Shown: positions 8,575-17,509 of the stretch, one piece after another | Position numbering within the stretch: the stretch's first letter is position 1 | Layout: each line of letters begins with the position of its first letter | DNA from: JADJNW01 sp964549655 | Lineage (GTDB): Bacteria > Bacteroidota > Bacteroidia > Chitinophagales > Saprospiraceae | Assembly (NCBI GenBank): GCA_964549655.1 | Contig: CAZJXN010000004.1 | Coordinates: 17,353 to 81,352, forward strand | Length of the DNA stretch: 64,000 nucleotides | Direction: 5' to 3' | The notes under the pieces: generated by a model | What the model saw: only the letters and a program-made list of their open reading frames with translations | Database searches by the model: none | Told to the model about the DNA's origin: nothing | Program-made: the position numbers and the translations under genes

Positions 8575-9807
8575 ATGAAGAGTTTATTAATCGTAGCAAT
8601 CCTCGTTGTAGGATGGTGCGGAGAAACATTTGCGCAGACCAAAAAACCGACTACCAAATCGCCTACTAAACCAACTACTACCACCACCGCTAAGAAAAAT
8701 GTAGTAGAATTAATTACAGCTTCATCGGACCATAGTATGTTGGTAAGTGCGGTACAAGCTGCGGGTTTAATAGAAACTTTGAAAGGCACTGGACCTTTTA
8801 CCATATTTGCACCTACCAATGCCGCTTTTGAAAAAATGGGTCAAACCCAGATGAAAAAGCCTAGCAATATGATGTATCCAGATTCTATGCGCACAGACAA
8901 TATGCGTACCGAACGGGATCGTATGATGCAAGATACCAGCGCGATGTACCGTAACAACCCGAATAGAAATATGGACAGTATGAATCGGGATCGCAATATG
9001 CAGGATACCAGCGCGATGAACCGCAATAACACAACTCGCAGCAGCGACAACTGGGATCAAAGCCAAAATAGACGAGATAGCAGTGTAATGAATCGGAATA
9101 ATACGACTCAAAATAGTGGAAATATAAATCGGGATCGCAATATGCAAGATACCAGCGCGATGAACCGGAATAACACGACCAATAGAAGTATTGATACTCG
9201 AACTCAGAACCAGAATATGCAAGATACCAGTTCTATGAGCCGCACCAATACCAACACGGAAGATAGAGGTAACTGGAATCGGAATCAAAATATGCAAGAC
9301 ACCAGTGCCATGAATCGCAATAGTGAAAATAGGAACCGCGATCGCATGATGCAAGATACCAGCTCGATGAGCCGTACCAATACGAACACAGAAGATAGAG
9401 GCGACTGGAATCGGAACCAAAATGCCATGCAAGATACGATCCCTTATCGTAACAATAGAAGTACAATGGATAATCAGACCATGAACAGTAACGATATGAT
9501 GCTGATGCAACCTGAAAACAAAAAACAACTTACGGATGTGCTGACTTATCATGTAGTACGTGGCAATTATACTGCGGCGGCGCTTAAGCAAGCCATCAAA
9601 ACGGGTAAGGGCAAAGCACAATTAACGACTGTAAATGGTGCCAAACTCACAGCTATGATGGAAGGTACCAGCATTTACATCCAAGATGCTGCCGGTAATC
9701 GGGCACGTGTGACTACTGCCGATATGAAAGGCTCTAATGGTGTGGTACACGTAGTGGATGGAGTCGTAATGCCCACAAAAACCAGCACACCCACTCGTAG
9801 TAAATAA
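8575..9807 (+). CDS. secreted fasciclin (FAS1) protein with a large repeat insert in the domain
   Basis: A 410-residue secreted protein. It has a signal peptide (about 1-20, ending GETFAQ), a Thr/Lys/Pro linker, then one FAS1 domain in two pieces: residues 42-88 (VVELITASSDHSML, GPFTIFAPTNAAFEK) and about 311-400 (LTDVLTYHVV, GVVHVVDGVVMP). Between them lie about 220 residues of Met/Asn/Arg/Asp/Ser/Thr repeats built on MQDTSAMNRN, including two copies of SMSRTNTNTEDRG. In ordinary FAS1 domains this position is a loop of about 15 residues. FAS1 domains mediate adhesion or matrix contacts. The insert is in frame, so the domain may still fold with a long exposed loop. A terminator follows at 9831. 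Confidence 0.88.
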   Translation: MKSLLIVAILVVGWCGETFAQTKKPTTKSPTKPTTTTTAKKNVVELITASSDHSMLVSAVQAAGLIETLKGTGPFTIFAPTNAAFEKMGQTQMKKPSNMMYPDSMRTDNMRTERDRMMQDTSAMYRNNPNRNMDSMNRDRNMQDTSAMNRNNTTRSSDNWDQSQNRRDSSVMNRNNTTQNSGNINRDRNMQDTSAMNRNNTTNRSIDTRTQNQNMQDTSSMSRTNTNTEDRGNWNRNQNMQDTSAMNRNSENRNRDRMMQDTSSMSRTNTNTEDRGDWNRNQNAMQDTIPYRNNRSTMDNQTMNSNDMMLMQPENKKQLTDVLTYHVVRGNYTAAALKQAIKTGKGKAQLTTVNGAKLTAMMEGTSIYIQDAAGNRARVTTADMKGSNGVVHVVDGVVMPTKTSTPTRSK

Positions 9808-9830
9808 TAAACGCATTTCGTAATAATCAG

Positions 9831-9864
9831 TGCCACTATTGCTCCGGCGGTAGTGGCATTTTTT
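9831..9864 (+). terminator. intrinsic terminator of the fasciclin gene
   Basis: TGCCACTA (9831-9838) pairs perfectly with TAGTGGCA (9851-9858) and is followed at once by six T, 24 bases past the stop codon. Confidence 0.85.
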
Positions 9865-9945
9865 ATATCAAAATAAAATTAAAACGAACCTATTGCAACA
9901 TTTCAAAAACTTGAATATCAAGTAATTAGAGACTGTTAACTGCTA

Positions 9946-10062
9946 TTAGTTGCTGCGTCCTTGTTTGTCGGTCGTTGAAAACCATTCAGAAAAAATCAGT
10001 TCTTTATTTAATATCAGCATCCCTACTGCCAGAATAATCAGGAGTATTGCATCGCTTGTCAT
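9946..10062 (-). CDS. small membrane protein, 38 aa
   Basis: A complete 38-residue frame, MTSDAILLIILAVGMLILNK then a polar tail ending TDKQGRSN. It has one hydrophobic helix at about 5-18. It is similar in size and plan to the ORF at 6572-6685 on the other side of the sigma/fasciclin cluster, although the sequences are not alike. No family is recognised, and translation is unproven. Confidence 0.4.
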   Translation of the reverse strand: MTSDAILLIILAVGMLILNKELIFSEWFSTTDKQGRSN

Positions 10063-10406
10063 GAGATGAGTATTTGTTATTATAAATTAAAATAATGCAA
10101 AAAAATAGATGCAAGTCAATGATAAGATTTGTGTAAAGACGATGATGTATGTTTAGATGTGCCTTGGAAGGGTTGTGTAATATCGGTTGAGTAGGAACCT
10201 TCTATAACGAAACACTTATTATAGAATGATGCCACAATATATATCTTTTTTTAACTAGAAGACAATATTAGGCATTAAATTTTGAACAATTTTGTAATAT
10301 TATCTGAAAGCACTTCATTAGGCAGAATCAGGCTACATTTTAATTTACAATAGAAATCTCATGGTCAACGTGTTACGGGACTGCCCACTAAAAACTGCCT
10401 ACTGCT
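10063..10406. other. 344-base AT-rich intergenic region, nothing recognised
   Basis: AT-rich sequence between the small ORF and the end of purA. The last 30 bases carry ACTGCC-CACT and ACTGCCTACTG words, one of the text-like repeat types seen elsewhere (27810, 32160, 45900, 61950). No gene or RNA is evident. Confidence 0.45.
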
Positions 10407-11690
10407 TCAAACCGCTTCTCCCACTTGTTTCAAAATCAACTCACTGCGCTCCGGTCCTACCGATACCATCGTGATGGGTATGCCAAGTTTATCTTCTAAT
10501 GCCTCCAAATACGTTTTGGTTTCCAACGGCAAGTCTTCATAATCCGTCCCAATTAACGATTTTTGCCAGCCGGGGTAGGTTTCATACCTCATTTTCATTT
10601 CATAATCGGATAAGTCAAACGGCAGTTGCTCAGTCACTTCGCCTTCGTATTCGTAAGCGGTGGCTACTTGAATCGTTTCTACTTTATTCAGCACATCTAT
10701 CTTAGTTACAACGAGTTGCGTTACGCCATTCAGCATAATCGTATATTTCAACTGTGGTAAATCCAGCCAGCCGCAGCGACGTGGTCTACCGGTGGTCGCA
10801 CCAAACTCTGCCCCTTCCTGCCGCAAAAATTCGCCCGTTTCATTGTCTTCTTCCGTCGGAAACGGACCCGAACCCACTCTAGTACAATAGGCTTTTGTAA
10901 TGCCAATGACTTGCCCAATTTTTTGCGGCGATACGCCCAAGCCAATGCACACGCCCGCTGTGATGGTCGTAGAAGAAGTCACATACGGATAGGTGCCAAA
11001 ATCAATGTCCAACATAGACCCTTGCGCCCCTTCCGCCAAAATACGCTTGCCCTGCTCCAAAGCCTCATTGATGTAATACTCGCCGTCCACCTGCGGCAGC
11101 GACCGCAACATTTCCAAACTTTCAAACCATTTTTCTTCTTCATTGCCCAAATCAAAAGCGACTTCTGGGTATAATGTTGCCAGTGTTAAATGCTTGGCTT
11201 TCAGGGCTTCGTATTTTTCCATAAAGGTCGGGCTGCTCAAGTCGCCCACGCGCAAACCATTGCGGCCCGTTTTATCCATGTAGGTCGGACCAATTCCTTT
11301 CAATGTAGAACCAATTTTAGCCTTTCCTTTCGCATTTTCAGAAGCCAAATCCAACAAGCGATGCGTCGGCAAAATCAAGTGAGCTTTGCGCGCTACGAGT
11401 AAGCGATGTTGATATCTCACGCCTGCATCTTGCAAAAAGCGCATCTCTTTCGCCAGCGTAATTGGGTCAATCACCACACCATTGCCAATGATATTTATCA
11501 ACTCCTCGCGGAAAATACCTGACGGAATCGTGTGCAACACAAACTTTTTACCATCAAATTTCAAGGTATGACCAGCATTAGGTCCACCCTGAAAACGCGC
11601 TACAATATCATAATTGGTAGCCAAATAATCTACGATTTTCCCCTTGCCTTCATCGCCCCATTGTAAACCGAGTATTACGTCTATGGTCAT
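10407..11690 (-). CDS. purA: adenylosuccinate synthetase
   Basis: A 427-residue PurA that joins IMP and aspartate using GTP to give adenylosuccinate, the first committed step to AMP. The N-terminal GLQWGDEGKGK (8-18) is the GTP/IMP loop with catalytic Asp and Lys. Other landmarks are GPNAGHT, STLKGIGPTY, EGAQGSMLDIDFGTYPYVT and TTGRPRRCGWLD. Length is normal. The start MTIDVILGLQWGDEG is the family start. It is transcribed alone, away from the gap at 11755. Confidence 0.97.
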   Translation of the reverse strand: MTIDVILGLQWGDEGKGKIVDYLATNYDIVARFQGGPNAGHTLKFDGKKFVLHTIPSGIFREELINIIGNGVVIDPITLAKEMRFLQDAGVRYQHRLLVARKAHLILPTHRLLDLASENAKGKAKIGSTLKGIGPTYMDKTGRNGLRVGDLSSPTFMEKYEALKAKHLTLATLYPEVAFDLGNEEEKWFESLEMLRSLPQVDGEYYINEALEQGKRILAEGAQGSMLDIDFGTYPYVTSSTTITAGVCIGLGVSPQKIGQVIGITKAYCTRVGSGPFPTEEDNETGEFLRQEGAEFGATTGRPRRCGWLDLPQLKYTIMLNGVTQLVVTKIDVLNKVETIQVATAYEYEGEVTEQLPFDLSDYEMKMRYETYPGWQKSLIGTDYEDLPLETKTYLEALEDKLGIPITMVSVGPERSELILKQVGEAV

Positions 11691-12102
11691 CTTCCAATAT
11701 TTTTATTTATTTTTTAACTTTTTTCCAACCCATTCCACCATTCCATCTTTCCAANNNNNNNNNNNNNNNNNNNNNNNNNNNNNNNNNNNNNNNNNNNNNN
11801 NNNNNNNNNNNNNNNNNNNNNNNNNNNNNNNNNNNNNNNNNNNNNNNNNNNNNNATTCCATCTTTCCAAATTATAAAAGCCCAATAGACACGCGGTCCAT
11901 CAGGCTTTTTATTCGTTACAATCCGAAAATTTTCATATTGGTAATTCCCTAAAATAATAACGGTTCAGGTGCAAGACCGCCCGCTTTTTTTTCAAACGGA
12001 TACAAAAGTAGGAAAAGTTTAGACTTTAGACAATAGATTTTAGACTTTAGAAAAAGCATTACACAAATAAGCGTTAGTGGATAGCGGTCTACAGTCTAAC
12101 GT
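11691..12102. other. intergenic region with scaffold gap and TTAGAC-type repeats
   Basis: It holds an AT-rich purA leader, the 100-N gap, and short-period words of the TTTAGACTTTAGA type at about 12019-12058 whose complements (CTACAGTCTAA) occur at 12091-12103, running into the fur-like gene. No gene is seen. Confidence 0.5.
11755..11854. other. 100-N scaffold gap
   Basis: Exactly 100 N. The same 15 bases (ATTCCATCTTTCCAA) end the left contig (11740-11754) and begin the right contig (11855-11869). Confidence 0.95.
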
Positions 12103-12615
12103 TTATAATCTAATATCTACAGCTACAGTCTCCTCCAAAATTTCCTTCTCTTGGGACGTTCTAGAACAACCGCCTTCGCACTGTCCGTATAAATTGAGGG
12201 AGTGGTGCGTGATTTTAAAATGCAACAACTCGCCCATCATATTTTTAATTTGCTGAATACGTGGGTCGCAGAATTCCAACACCTTACCGCAATTTACACA
12301 GATTAAATGGTCATGCTGTTTAAAACCATACGACTTTTCGTACTGCGCCAGATTTTTACCAAACTGATGCTTTTTTACCAAATCGCAACTCACCAGCAAT
12401 TCCAGCGTATTGTACACCGTGGCACGACTCACGCGGTAATTCTGGTTTTTCATGTGAATGTAGAGCGCTTCCGCATCAAAGTGATCGGTGCGCCGATAAA
12501 TTTCTTCCAAAATCGCAAAGCGTTCCGGCGTTTTCCGAAAACTACTCGCCTCCAAATGCAAAGCAAAAATATTTTTCACTTCCTTGATAATCTCATCCTG
12601 ACTCCGCAATGCCAT
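12103..12615 (-). CDS. Fur-family metal-responsive transcriptional regulator
   Basis: A 170-residue Fur-family repressor. The N-terminal winged helix contains SRATVYNTLELL (63-74). The C-terminal dimer domain has HDHLICVNCGK, with Cys106 and Cys109, and a second Cys pair at 146 and 150 (QCEGGC), together forming a structural zinc site. It could be Fur (iron), PerR (peroxide) or Zur (zinc); sequence alone does not decide. It is longer than E. coli Fur because of N- and C-terminal extensions, and the last 20 residues run into the text-like repeat zone. It lies downstream of the Rel/Spo gene on the same strand, separated by an inverted repeat pair. Confidence 0.88.
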   Translation of the reverse strand: MALRSQDEIIKEVKNIFALHLEASSFRKTPERFAILEEIYRRTDHFDAEALYIHMKNQNYRVSRATVYNTLELLVSCDLVKKHQFGKNLAQYEKSYGFKQHDHLICVNCGKVLEFCDPRIQQIKNMMGELLHFKITHHSLNLYGQCEGGCSRTSQEKEILEETVAVDIRL

Positions 12616-12627
12616 ATTTTTAGTTTT

Positions 12628-12659
12628 AGTAGAGGGATATGGGTAGATAGTAGAGGGAC
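12628..12659. repeat. AGTAGAGGGATA text-like repeat, left arm
   Basis: A 32-base block with words AGTAGAGGGATA and GGGTAGATAG. Its reverse complement, with few differences, is at 12772-12803, so the two arms could pair across the 112 bases between the fur-like and rel genes. Related wording flanks the gap at 23805. Confidence 0.6.
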
Positions 12660-12771
12660 TTTCCCGCTATTCTTTCCTGGTTGATCACGCGTATTGCTTA
12701 TAAATTTTATAACAAGTAATAAATATTAAATCTGCAAGTCTACCTTACAAGCGCAAGAAACAAGCGTAAAA

Positions 12772-12803
12772 GTCTATCTACTCTCTACCCATATCCCTCT
12801 ACT
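12772..12803. repeat. AGTAGAGGGATA text-like repeat, right (inverted) arm
   Basis: The inverted partner of 12628-12659. It reads TACCCATATCCCTCTACT and overlaps the last codon of the Rel/Spo gene. Confidence 0.6.
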
Positions 12804-15060
12804 TTTCGTCTAATCTACTAACGTTTGAAACGTGTTCCAAGTTCTGCAAAGTTCGAATTGCTAAGGTCAATTGATCTTTATTACCTACAAAAAGGCTGAG
12901 TTTGCCTTCATACGTCCCTTCATGCCCTTCGATGGCAAAGGAACGAATATTTAACCCCAAAATATTGGAAACTTCATTTGCCAGATTCTGAATAATACCC
13001 TTTCCCGCGTCAATACCAGAAATGAGAAGGGTGGCGACAAAATTCGTTTCGCCAGTATCTCCCCATTCGGCTTTCATCACGCGGTAACCGTAGTTTGCCA
13101 TGATGTTTGTAGCATTTGTACAATTCGTGCGATGTATTTTTAAGCCTGCAGTCAGCGTCAAATATGCAAAAACATCATCTCCTTGCACCGGATTGCAACA
13201 GCTCGCCAACGAATATTCATAGCGGTCCGCCGATTCTCCGTTGATGCGCAGGCTAGATTTTACAGTGTTTTTTTTTCGACTCGGCTTGTTATGGTCCGTG
13301 ACGTGTTCGGCTTCCTGCGGTTTTTCGGATACACTTGCTGCTTTCTCCGTTTCTATCTCAACCAGTTTTCCATTATCAGCTTTAAAACGTTTAAAAATCT
13401 CAGGAATCGTCAATTTTTCCTCTGCAATTTCAAAAAACAACTCAATAGAAGATGGATAATCATAAGCTTTTAGCAATATTTCAACGCCCTCCGCAAAGTC
13501 CACTTTCGCGTTTTTCAACTTGCGTTCCAATGCCTCCTTACCGATTTCACCCTTTTGGCGCATCTCTTCCTTCATCACCGAGCGTATCTTCGACTGCGCT
13601 TTGCCCGTAGATACCCACTTGAGCCATTCTTGGCTGGGCTTCTGATTTTTATCCGTCACTACCTGCACTTGGTCGCCGTTGTTGACTTTGTAGCCCATCG
13701 GCACCAGCTTTTTATTCACCCGTATCGCTTTACAATGATAGCCCAAATCGGTATGAATGCTGAACGCAAAATCCAGCGCAGTCGCGCCTTTCGGCAACAT
13801 TTTCATTTCTCCTTTTGGCGTATAAACGTACACTCCCTCATTGAAAAGGCTGTTGCTTTTAAAATCCCATAGGAATTCCACCGCGTCTTTCGTGGGGTCT
13901 TCCAGCGTTTCGCGCACACTGTCGAGCCAGCGTTCGTACACATCGTTGTTGTCTCGGATGCCTTTATATTTCCAATGTGCTGCAAAACCGCGTTCGGCGA
14001 TGTCGTCCATGCGCGCACTGCGTATTTGCACTTCTACATATTTCCCTTCTGGTCCAATCACTGTGGTGTGCAATGATTCATAACCATTTGATTTTGGCAC
14101 AGTTATCCAATCTTTTAATCGCTCTGGCAGTGGCCGGTGCACATCCGTTACGATAGAATACGCTTGCCAGCAATAGAGTTTTTCTTTGTCCAATGGTACA
14201 TCCAAAATAATACGCACCGCGAAAAGGTCATATATTTCCTCGAAAGGAACCTTCTTACTTTTAATTTTATTCCAAATAGAAAAAATAGACTTGGGTCTTC
14301 CGACAATTCGATACGGAATTCCAAACAAGTCAATCCGCTCCTCCAACGGGGCGATAAATTCATTGATATAACGACCCCGCGCCCGCTTGGTAGCTTGCAG
14401 ATTTTTGGCTATTTGCTGATAGGCTTCCGGCTCTGTGATTTTCATACACAAATCCAGAAACTCCGTTTTAAAATTGTACAACCCTAAGCGATGTGCCAGC
14501 GGCGCATAGATGTAACTGGTTTCCGCTGCTATTTTCAACTGTTTATGGCGCGGCATGGAGCCAATGGTGCGCATATTGTGCAGGCGGTCTGCCATTTTGA
14601 TAAGCACCACGCGCACGTCGTCTACCAGCGTACTCAACACTTTTCTAAAATTTTCTGCCTGCGGACTTTCGGCATTATAAGCACTGTCCAATTTGGTCAA
14701 ACCATCCACAATCTTCGTCACCTTTTCACCAAATTGTACCTTAATTTCGTCCAACGTTACGGTCGTATCTTCTACTACATCGTGCAGCAGAGCGGCAGCA
14801 ATAGCGGTAGGCCCCAGCCCAATCTCTTCGGCACAAATTGTGGCTACGGCGATAGGATGTAGAATGTAAGGTTCGCCTGATTTGCGGCGTTGCAATTGGT
14901 GTGCCTCTACCGCCAGTTCATACGCCATGCGGATGAGCTTGCGGTCTTCATTTTTCAATTCACTTTGTACGGAGCGCAGCAGCTTACGATACGCATTCTT
15001 GATGAGTCGTTTTTCCTCCAGCTCCTGCTGTAAAATCGGTGCCTCTGATAACATAGTCAT
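12799..15060 (-). CDS. bifunctional (p)ppGpp synthetase/hydrolase (Rel/SpoT)
   Basis: A 753-residue long RSH protein controlling the stringent-response alarmone. Domains in order: HD hydrolase with HDVVEDTT (His93-Asp94 intact), synthetase domain with KSNGYESLHT, a TGS domain around VYVYTPKGEMKMLPKGATALDFAF, a Cys-containing region SLASCCNPVQGDD, and a C-terminal ACT domain ending the chain. The intact HD pair and full synthetase argue for a bifunctional enzyme, as expected for a lineage with a single long RSH. The start is ATG 15060 or the Met at 15054. It lies upstream of the fur-like gene, possibly co-transcribed. Confidence 0.94.
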   Translation of the reverse strand: MTMLSEAPILQQELEEKRLIKNAYRKLLRSVQSELKNEDRKLIRMAYELAVEAHQLQRRKSGEPYILHPIAVATICAEEIGLGPTAIAAALLHDVVEDTTVTLDEIKVQFGEKVTKIVDGLTKLDSAYNAESPQAENFRKVLSTLVDDVRVVLIKMADRLHNMRTIGSMPRHKQLKIAAETSYIYAPLAHRLGLYNFKTEFLDLCMKITEPEAYQQIAKNLQATKRARGRYINEFIAPLEERIDLFGIPYRIVGRPKSIFSIWNKIKSKKVPFEEIYDLFAVRIILDVPLDKEKLYCWQAYSIVTDVHRPLPERLKDWITVPKSNGYESLHTTVIGPEGKYVEVQIRSARMDDIAERGFAAHWKYKGIRDNNDVYERWLDSVRETLEDPTKDAVEFLWDFKSNSLFNEGVYVYTPKGEMKMLPKGATALDFAFSIHTDLGYHCKAIRVNKKLVPMGYKVNNGDQVQVVTDKNQKPSQEWLKWVSTGKAQSKIRSVMKEEMRQKGEIGKEALERKLKNAKVDFAEGVEILLKAYDYPSSIELFFEIAEEKLTIPEIFKRFKADNGKLVEIETEKAASVSEKPQEAEHVTDHNKPSRKKNTVKSSLRINGESADRYEYSLASCCNPVQGDDVFAYLTLTAGLKIHRTNCTNATNIMANYGYRVMKAEWGDTGETNFVATLLISGIDAGKGIIQNLANEVSNILGLNIRSFAIEGHEGTYEGKLSLFVGNKDQLTLAIRTLQNLEHVSNVSRLDEK

Positions 15061-15451
15061 AATAATCCTGCTTTTTGAAGTTCATGGGATACGTGGCTTT
15101 AGTAGTTTTACGATAAGGCTGTTAATAAGTTCCGCGTGTAATGCTCTAATATGCTAAAAAAATAGCTGAATTACAAATCTAAGTAAAAAATAATTGTCGC
15201 TTTGTCTTAAAAAACATTCCGGCGCATTCTGCAAAAATCTATACAAGACGCACTAATTATTCAACAAATTCTACTTTCAAGTGGTTGTTTCTTTTCAAAA
15301 AGATAGTATCTTTGCACCACTTTTTTAAAAAGGGCAAAAGTTTGAAGGTTTGAAGTTTTTTGTTGCGCTTTACGAATCAACGATTTAAAATTGCGACTTG
15401 AGTCTACATCCAGTGAGCAATCCGAAACTTCAAACCTCGAAATGTACATAC
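15061..15451. other. rel leader and tRNA-Leu leader region
   Basis: No protein gene. It holds the promoter at 15285-15314 and words of the AAGTTTGAAGG type (15340-15360, inverted at 15423-15438) belonging to the same text-like family as 38470-38590 and 52160-52207. Confidence 0.5.
15285..15314 (+). promoter_or_regulatory. Bacteroidota-type promoter upstream of tRNA-Leu
   Basis: TTG at 15285-15287 and TATCTTTG at 15307-15314 are separated by 19 bases, matching the -33/-7 pattern TTG-N19-TAnnTTTG. The tRNA starts about 137 bases downstream. Confidence 0.7.
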
Positions 15452-15533
15452 GCGGGTATGGCGAAATTGGTAGACGTGCCAGACTTAGGATCTGGTGCCG
15501 CAAGGCATGGGGGTTCGAGTCCCTCTACCCGCA
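15452..15533 (+). tRNA. tRNA-Leu (UAG anticodon)
   Basis: An 82-base class II tRNA. The acceptor stem GCGGGTA pairs with TACCCGC, with discriminator A at 15533. The anticodon loop CTTAGGA gives TAG, the variable arm is long (GGTGCCGCAAGGCAT) as in Leu tRNAs, and the T arm is GGGTTCGAGTCCC. CCA is not encoded. It is followed after about 15 bases by a 14-bp tandem repeat. Confidence 0.96.
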
Positions 15534-15548
15534 CGAAAAACGTAAGAT

Positions 15549-15865
15549 GTGATTTGTGAATAGTGAATAGTGATTTGTGAATAGTGATTTGTGAATAGTG
15601 ATTTGTGAATAGTGATTTGTGAATNNNNNNNNNNNNNNNNNNNNNNNNNNNNNNNNNNNNNNNNNNNNNNNNNNNNNNNNNNNNNNNNNNNNNNNNNNNN
15701 NNNNNNNNNNNNNNNNNNNNNNNNGTGATTTGTGAATAGTGATTTGTGAATAGTGATTTGTGAATAGTGATTTGTGAATAGTGATTTGTGAATGGTGATT
15801 TGTGAATAGTGATTTGTGAATGGTGATTTGTGAAACGCATCCCGAATCACAAATCACCATTCACA
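15549..15865. repeat. 14-bp tandem repeat (GTGATTTGTGAATA) with inverted cap, spanning a gap
   Basis: At least four units before and seven after the 100-N gap, with a few AATAGT/AATGGT variants. The last units, GTGAATGGTGATTTGTGA, pair perfectly over 18 bp with the inverted block ending at 15864. True copy number is unknown because the assembly broke here. There are no unique spacers, so it is not a CRISPR array. Confidence 0.85.
15625..15724. other. 100-N scaffold gap inside the tandem repeat
   Basis: Exactly 100 N, flanked on both sides by the same 14-bp repeat; it probably marks a collapsed array. Confidence 0.95.
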
Positions 15866-16049
15866 TTTCACTTTAAACGGTTGATTGCAAACTTTTTCTC
15901 CTCGAATCCTGTATTGTCCTAACATAAAAAATGGAAGATTGGGAAAATGGAATACTGAACTTTGATGCTATACATACATTTCCAATATTCTATCTATCCA
16001 AAGTTCCAATATTTCAGATATTCCAACATTCCAATAAAAAAAGAAGAAT

Positions 16050-17471
16050 ATGTCCAAAGTTGTCAGAGAAGCGATTGACAATCTAAATGCTGTAGTGACC
16101 GTCACGCTGGAAAAATCGGACTATGAGCAACAATTTGACCAAGAATTGCAAAAAGTGCGCAAAACGGCTGCGCTAAAAGGATTCCGCAAAGGAAAAATGC
16201 CCACCAGTGTATTGCGCAAAATGTATGGCAAAAGTTTACTCGCTGATGTGGTCAACGAGCGCCTGAGCAAAGAATTATTCGGGTACATTTCCGATGAAAA
16301 GTTGGAAATATTGGGACAGCCACTGCCTTCCAAAGATCAGCCGTACATTGATTTTGATACAAAAGACCTCAACGATTTCATTTTCAAATTTGATGTGGGA
16401 CTTTCCCCGCAGTTTGAAATCCAAGGGTTAACTCAGGACACCATATTTGAACGCTATCAAGTAGAAATGAGCGACGAAATGCTGGACGAGGAATTGAACA
16501 ATTATCGCAAACGACTCGGCGAACGCAAAGAGGTAGAAGAGAACATTCAAGCAGGTGATTTTGTAAAATTTGCAGCCAAAGCAGTGGATAGCGATTTTAC
16601 CAGCGAGTTTGGTTTGATGATAGATGAGATTGATAATCAGGCATTTAAAGACGAATTATTTACTAAAAAAATAGGCGATACGCTTTCTGCAAATATTTAT
16701 GAGTGGTTCAACGAGCCGGACGAGCATTACATTCGCCATTATTTGTTGAATTTAGAACACGAAGACAACGATACGCAAGTCGGGCAAGAATTTGAACTCA
16801 CCATTCAAGAAGCCACGCGCCAAGAAATAGCGGAACTCAATCAAGAATTTTTTGATAGAGCTTTTGGTCCGGACGTGGTGAGCAGCGAGGAAGAAGCACG
16901 AGAAGCCCTTCGCAAAGATGCGTCACAATTCTATGATAAACAGGCAGATGCGCTGTTGTTCCGCGATTTTCAAGACCGATTGATGGAACAAAATACACAA
17001 GAGTTACCAGAAGAATTTCTGAAACGCTGGCTCAAAGTATCGAATGAAAAAGTAGATCCGACGCTGATTGAGCGCGACTTTCCAGCTTTCGCCAAAAACC
17101 TACAATGGACGCTCATCCGCAATAAACTGGCTCGCCAATTCGACATTCAAATCAGCGAAGAAGAAGTTGTAGAAGGTTTTAAAAACAAAGTGCGCCAGTA
17201 TTTTGGCAACTATGGCAATGAAGAACTCATCAATTCTACCGCCCAACGCCTCCTCGACGACGAAAAGCAATTCAACGAAATGTATGAGGATTTGCTCATT
17301 GACCGGCTACATGGTGCTATCGCCAGTGAAGTAACGATCCATCCGAAACCCATCTCCCGCGAAGAATTTACAAAAGTATTGGAAGAAGCACGTGCCGCTG
17401 CCCAAGCTGCACAGCCAGAGGTAATTGAGATGGACGGTGTGGAGGAGCAAGAGCAAGTGTCTGAACTGTGA
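16050..17471 (+). CDS. tig: trigger factor chaperone
   Basis: A 473-residue trigger factor that meets nascent chains at the ribosome exit. The N-terminal ribosome-binding domain has the signature GFRKGKMP (about 45-52). The middle domain (about 150-255) corresponds to the PPIase/FKBP position, but its motifs are weak, as usual in Bacteroidota. The C-terminal arm domain is helical and highly charged, ending in an acidic tail. The start MSKVVREAIDNLNAVVTVTLEK is clean. It is the first gene of the tig-clpP-clpX set, a common arrangement that links folding and proteolysis. Confidence 0.92.
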   Translation: MSKVVREAIDNLNAVVTVTLEKSDYEQQFDQELQKVRKTAALKGFRKGKMPTSVLRKMYGKSLLADVVNERLSKELFGYISDEKLEILGQPLPSKDQPYIDFDTKDLNDFIFKFDVGLSPQFEIQGLTQDTIFERYQVEMSDEMLDEELNNYRKRLGERKEVEENIQAGDFVKFAAKAVDSDFTSEFGLMIDEIDNQAFKDELFTKKIGDTLSANIYEWFNEPDEHYIRHYLLNLEHEDNDTQVGQEFELTIQEATRQEIAELNQEFFDRAFGPDVVSSEEEAREALRKDASQFYDKQADALLFRDFQDRLMEQNTQELPEEFLKRWLKVSNEKVDPTLIERDFPAFAKNLQWTLIRNKLARQFDIQISEEEVVEGFKNKVRQYFGNYGNEELINSTAQRLLDDEKQFNEMYEDLLIDRLHGAIASEVTIHPKPISREEFTKVLEEARAAAQAAQPEVIEMDGVEEQEQVSEL

Positions 17472-17509
17472 TTTTTTTGATTGATATGATGAGTATGATA
17501 TAGACGCTG

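Noticed and set aside
8767..9621. 284-codon minus-strand frame opposite the fasciclin gene
   Set aside because: It is open only because the repeat insert on the plus strand has a regular codon pattern; Ile/His-rich nonsense with no domain, while the plus frame has a signal peptide and FAS1 motifs.
15549..15837. CRISPR array
   Set aside because: The 14-bp unit repeats head to tail with no unique spacers and no cas genes nearby; it is a minisatellite.
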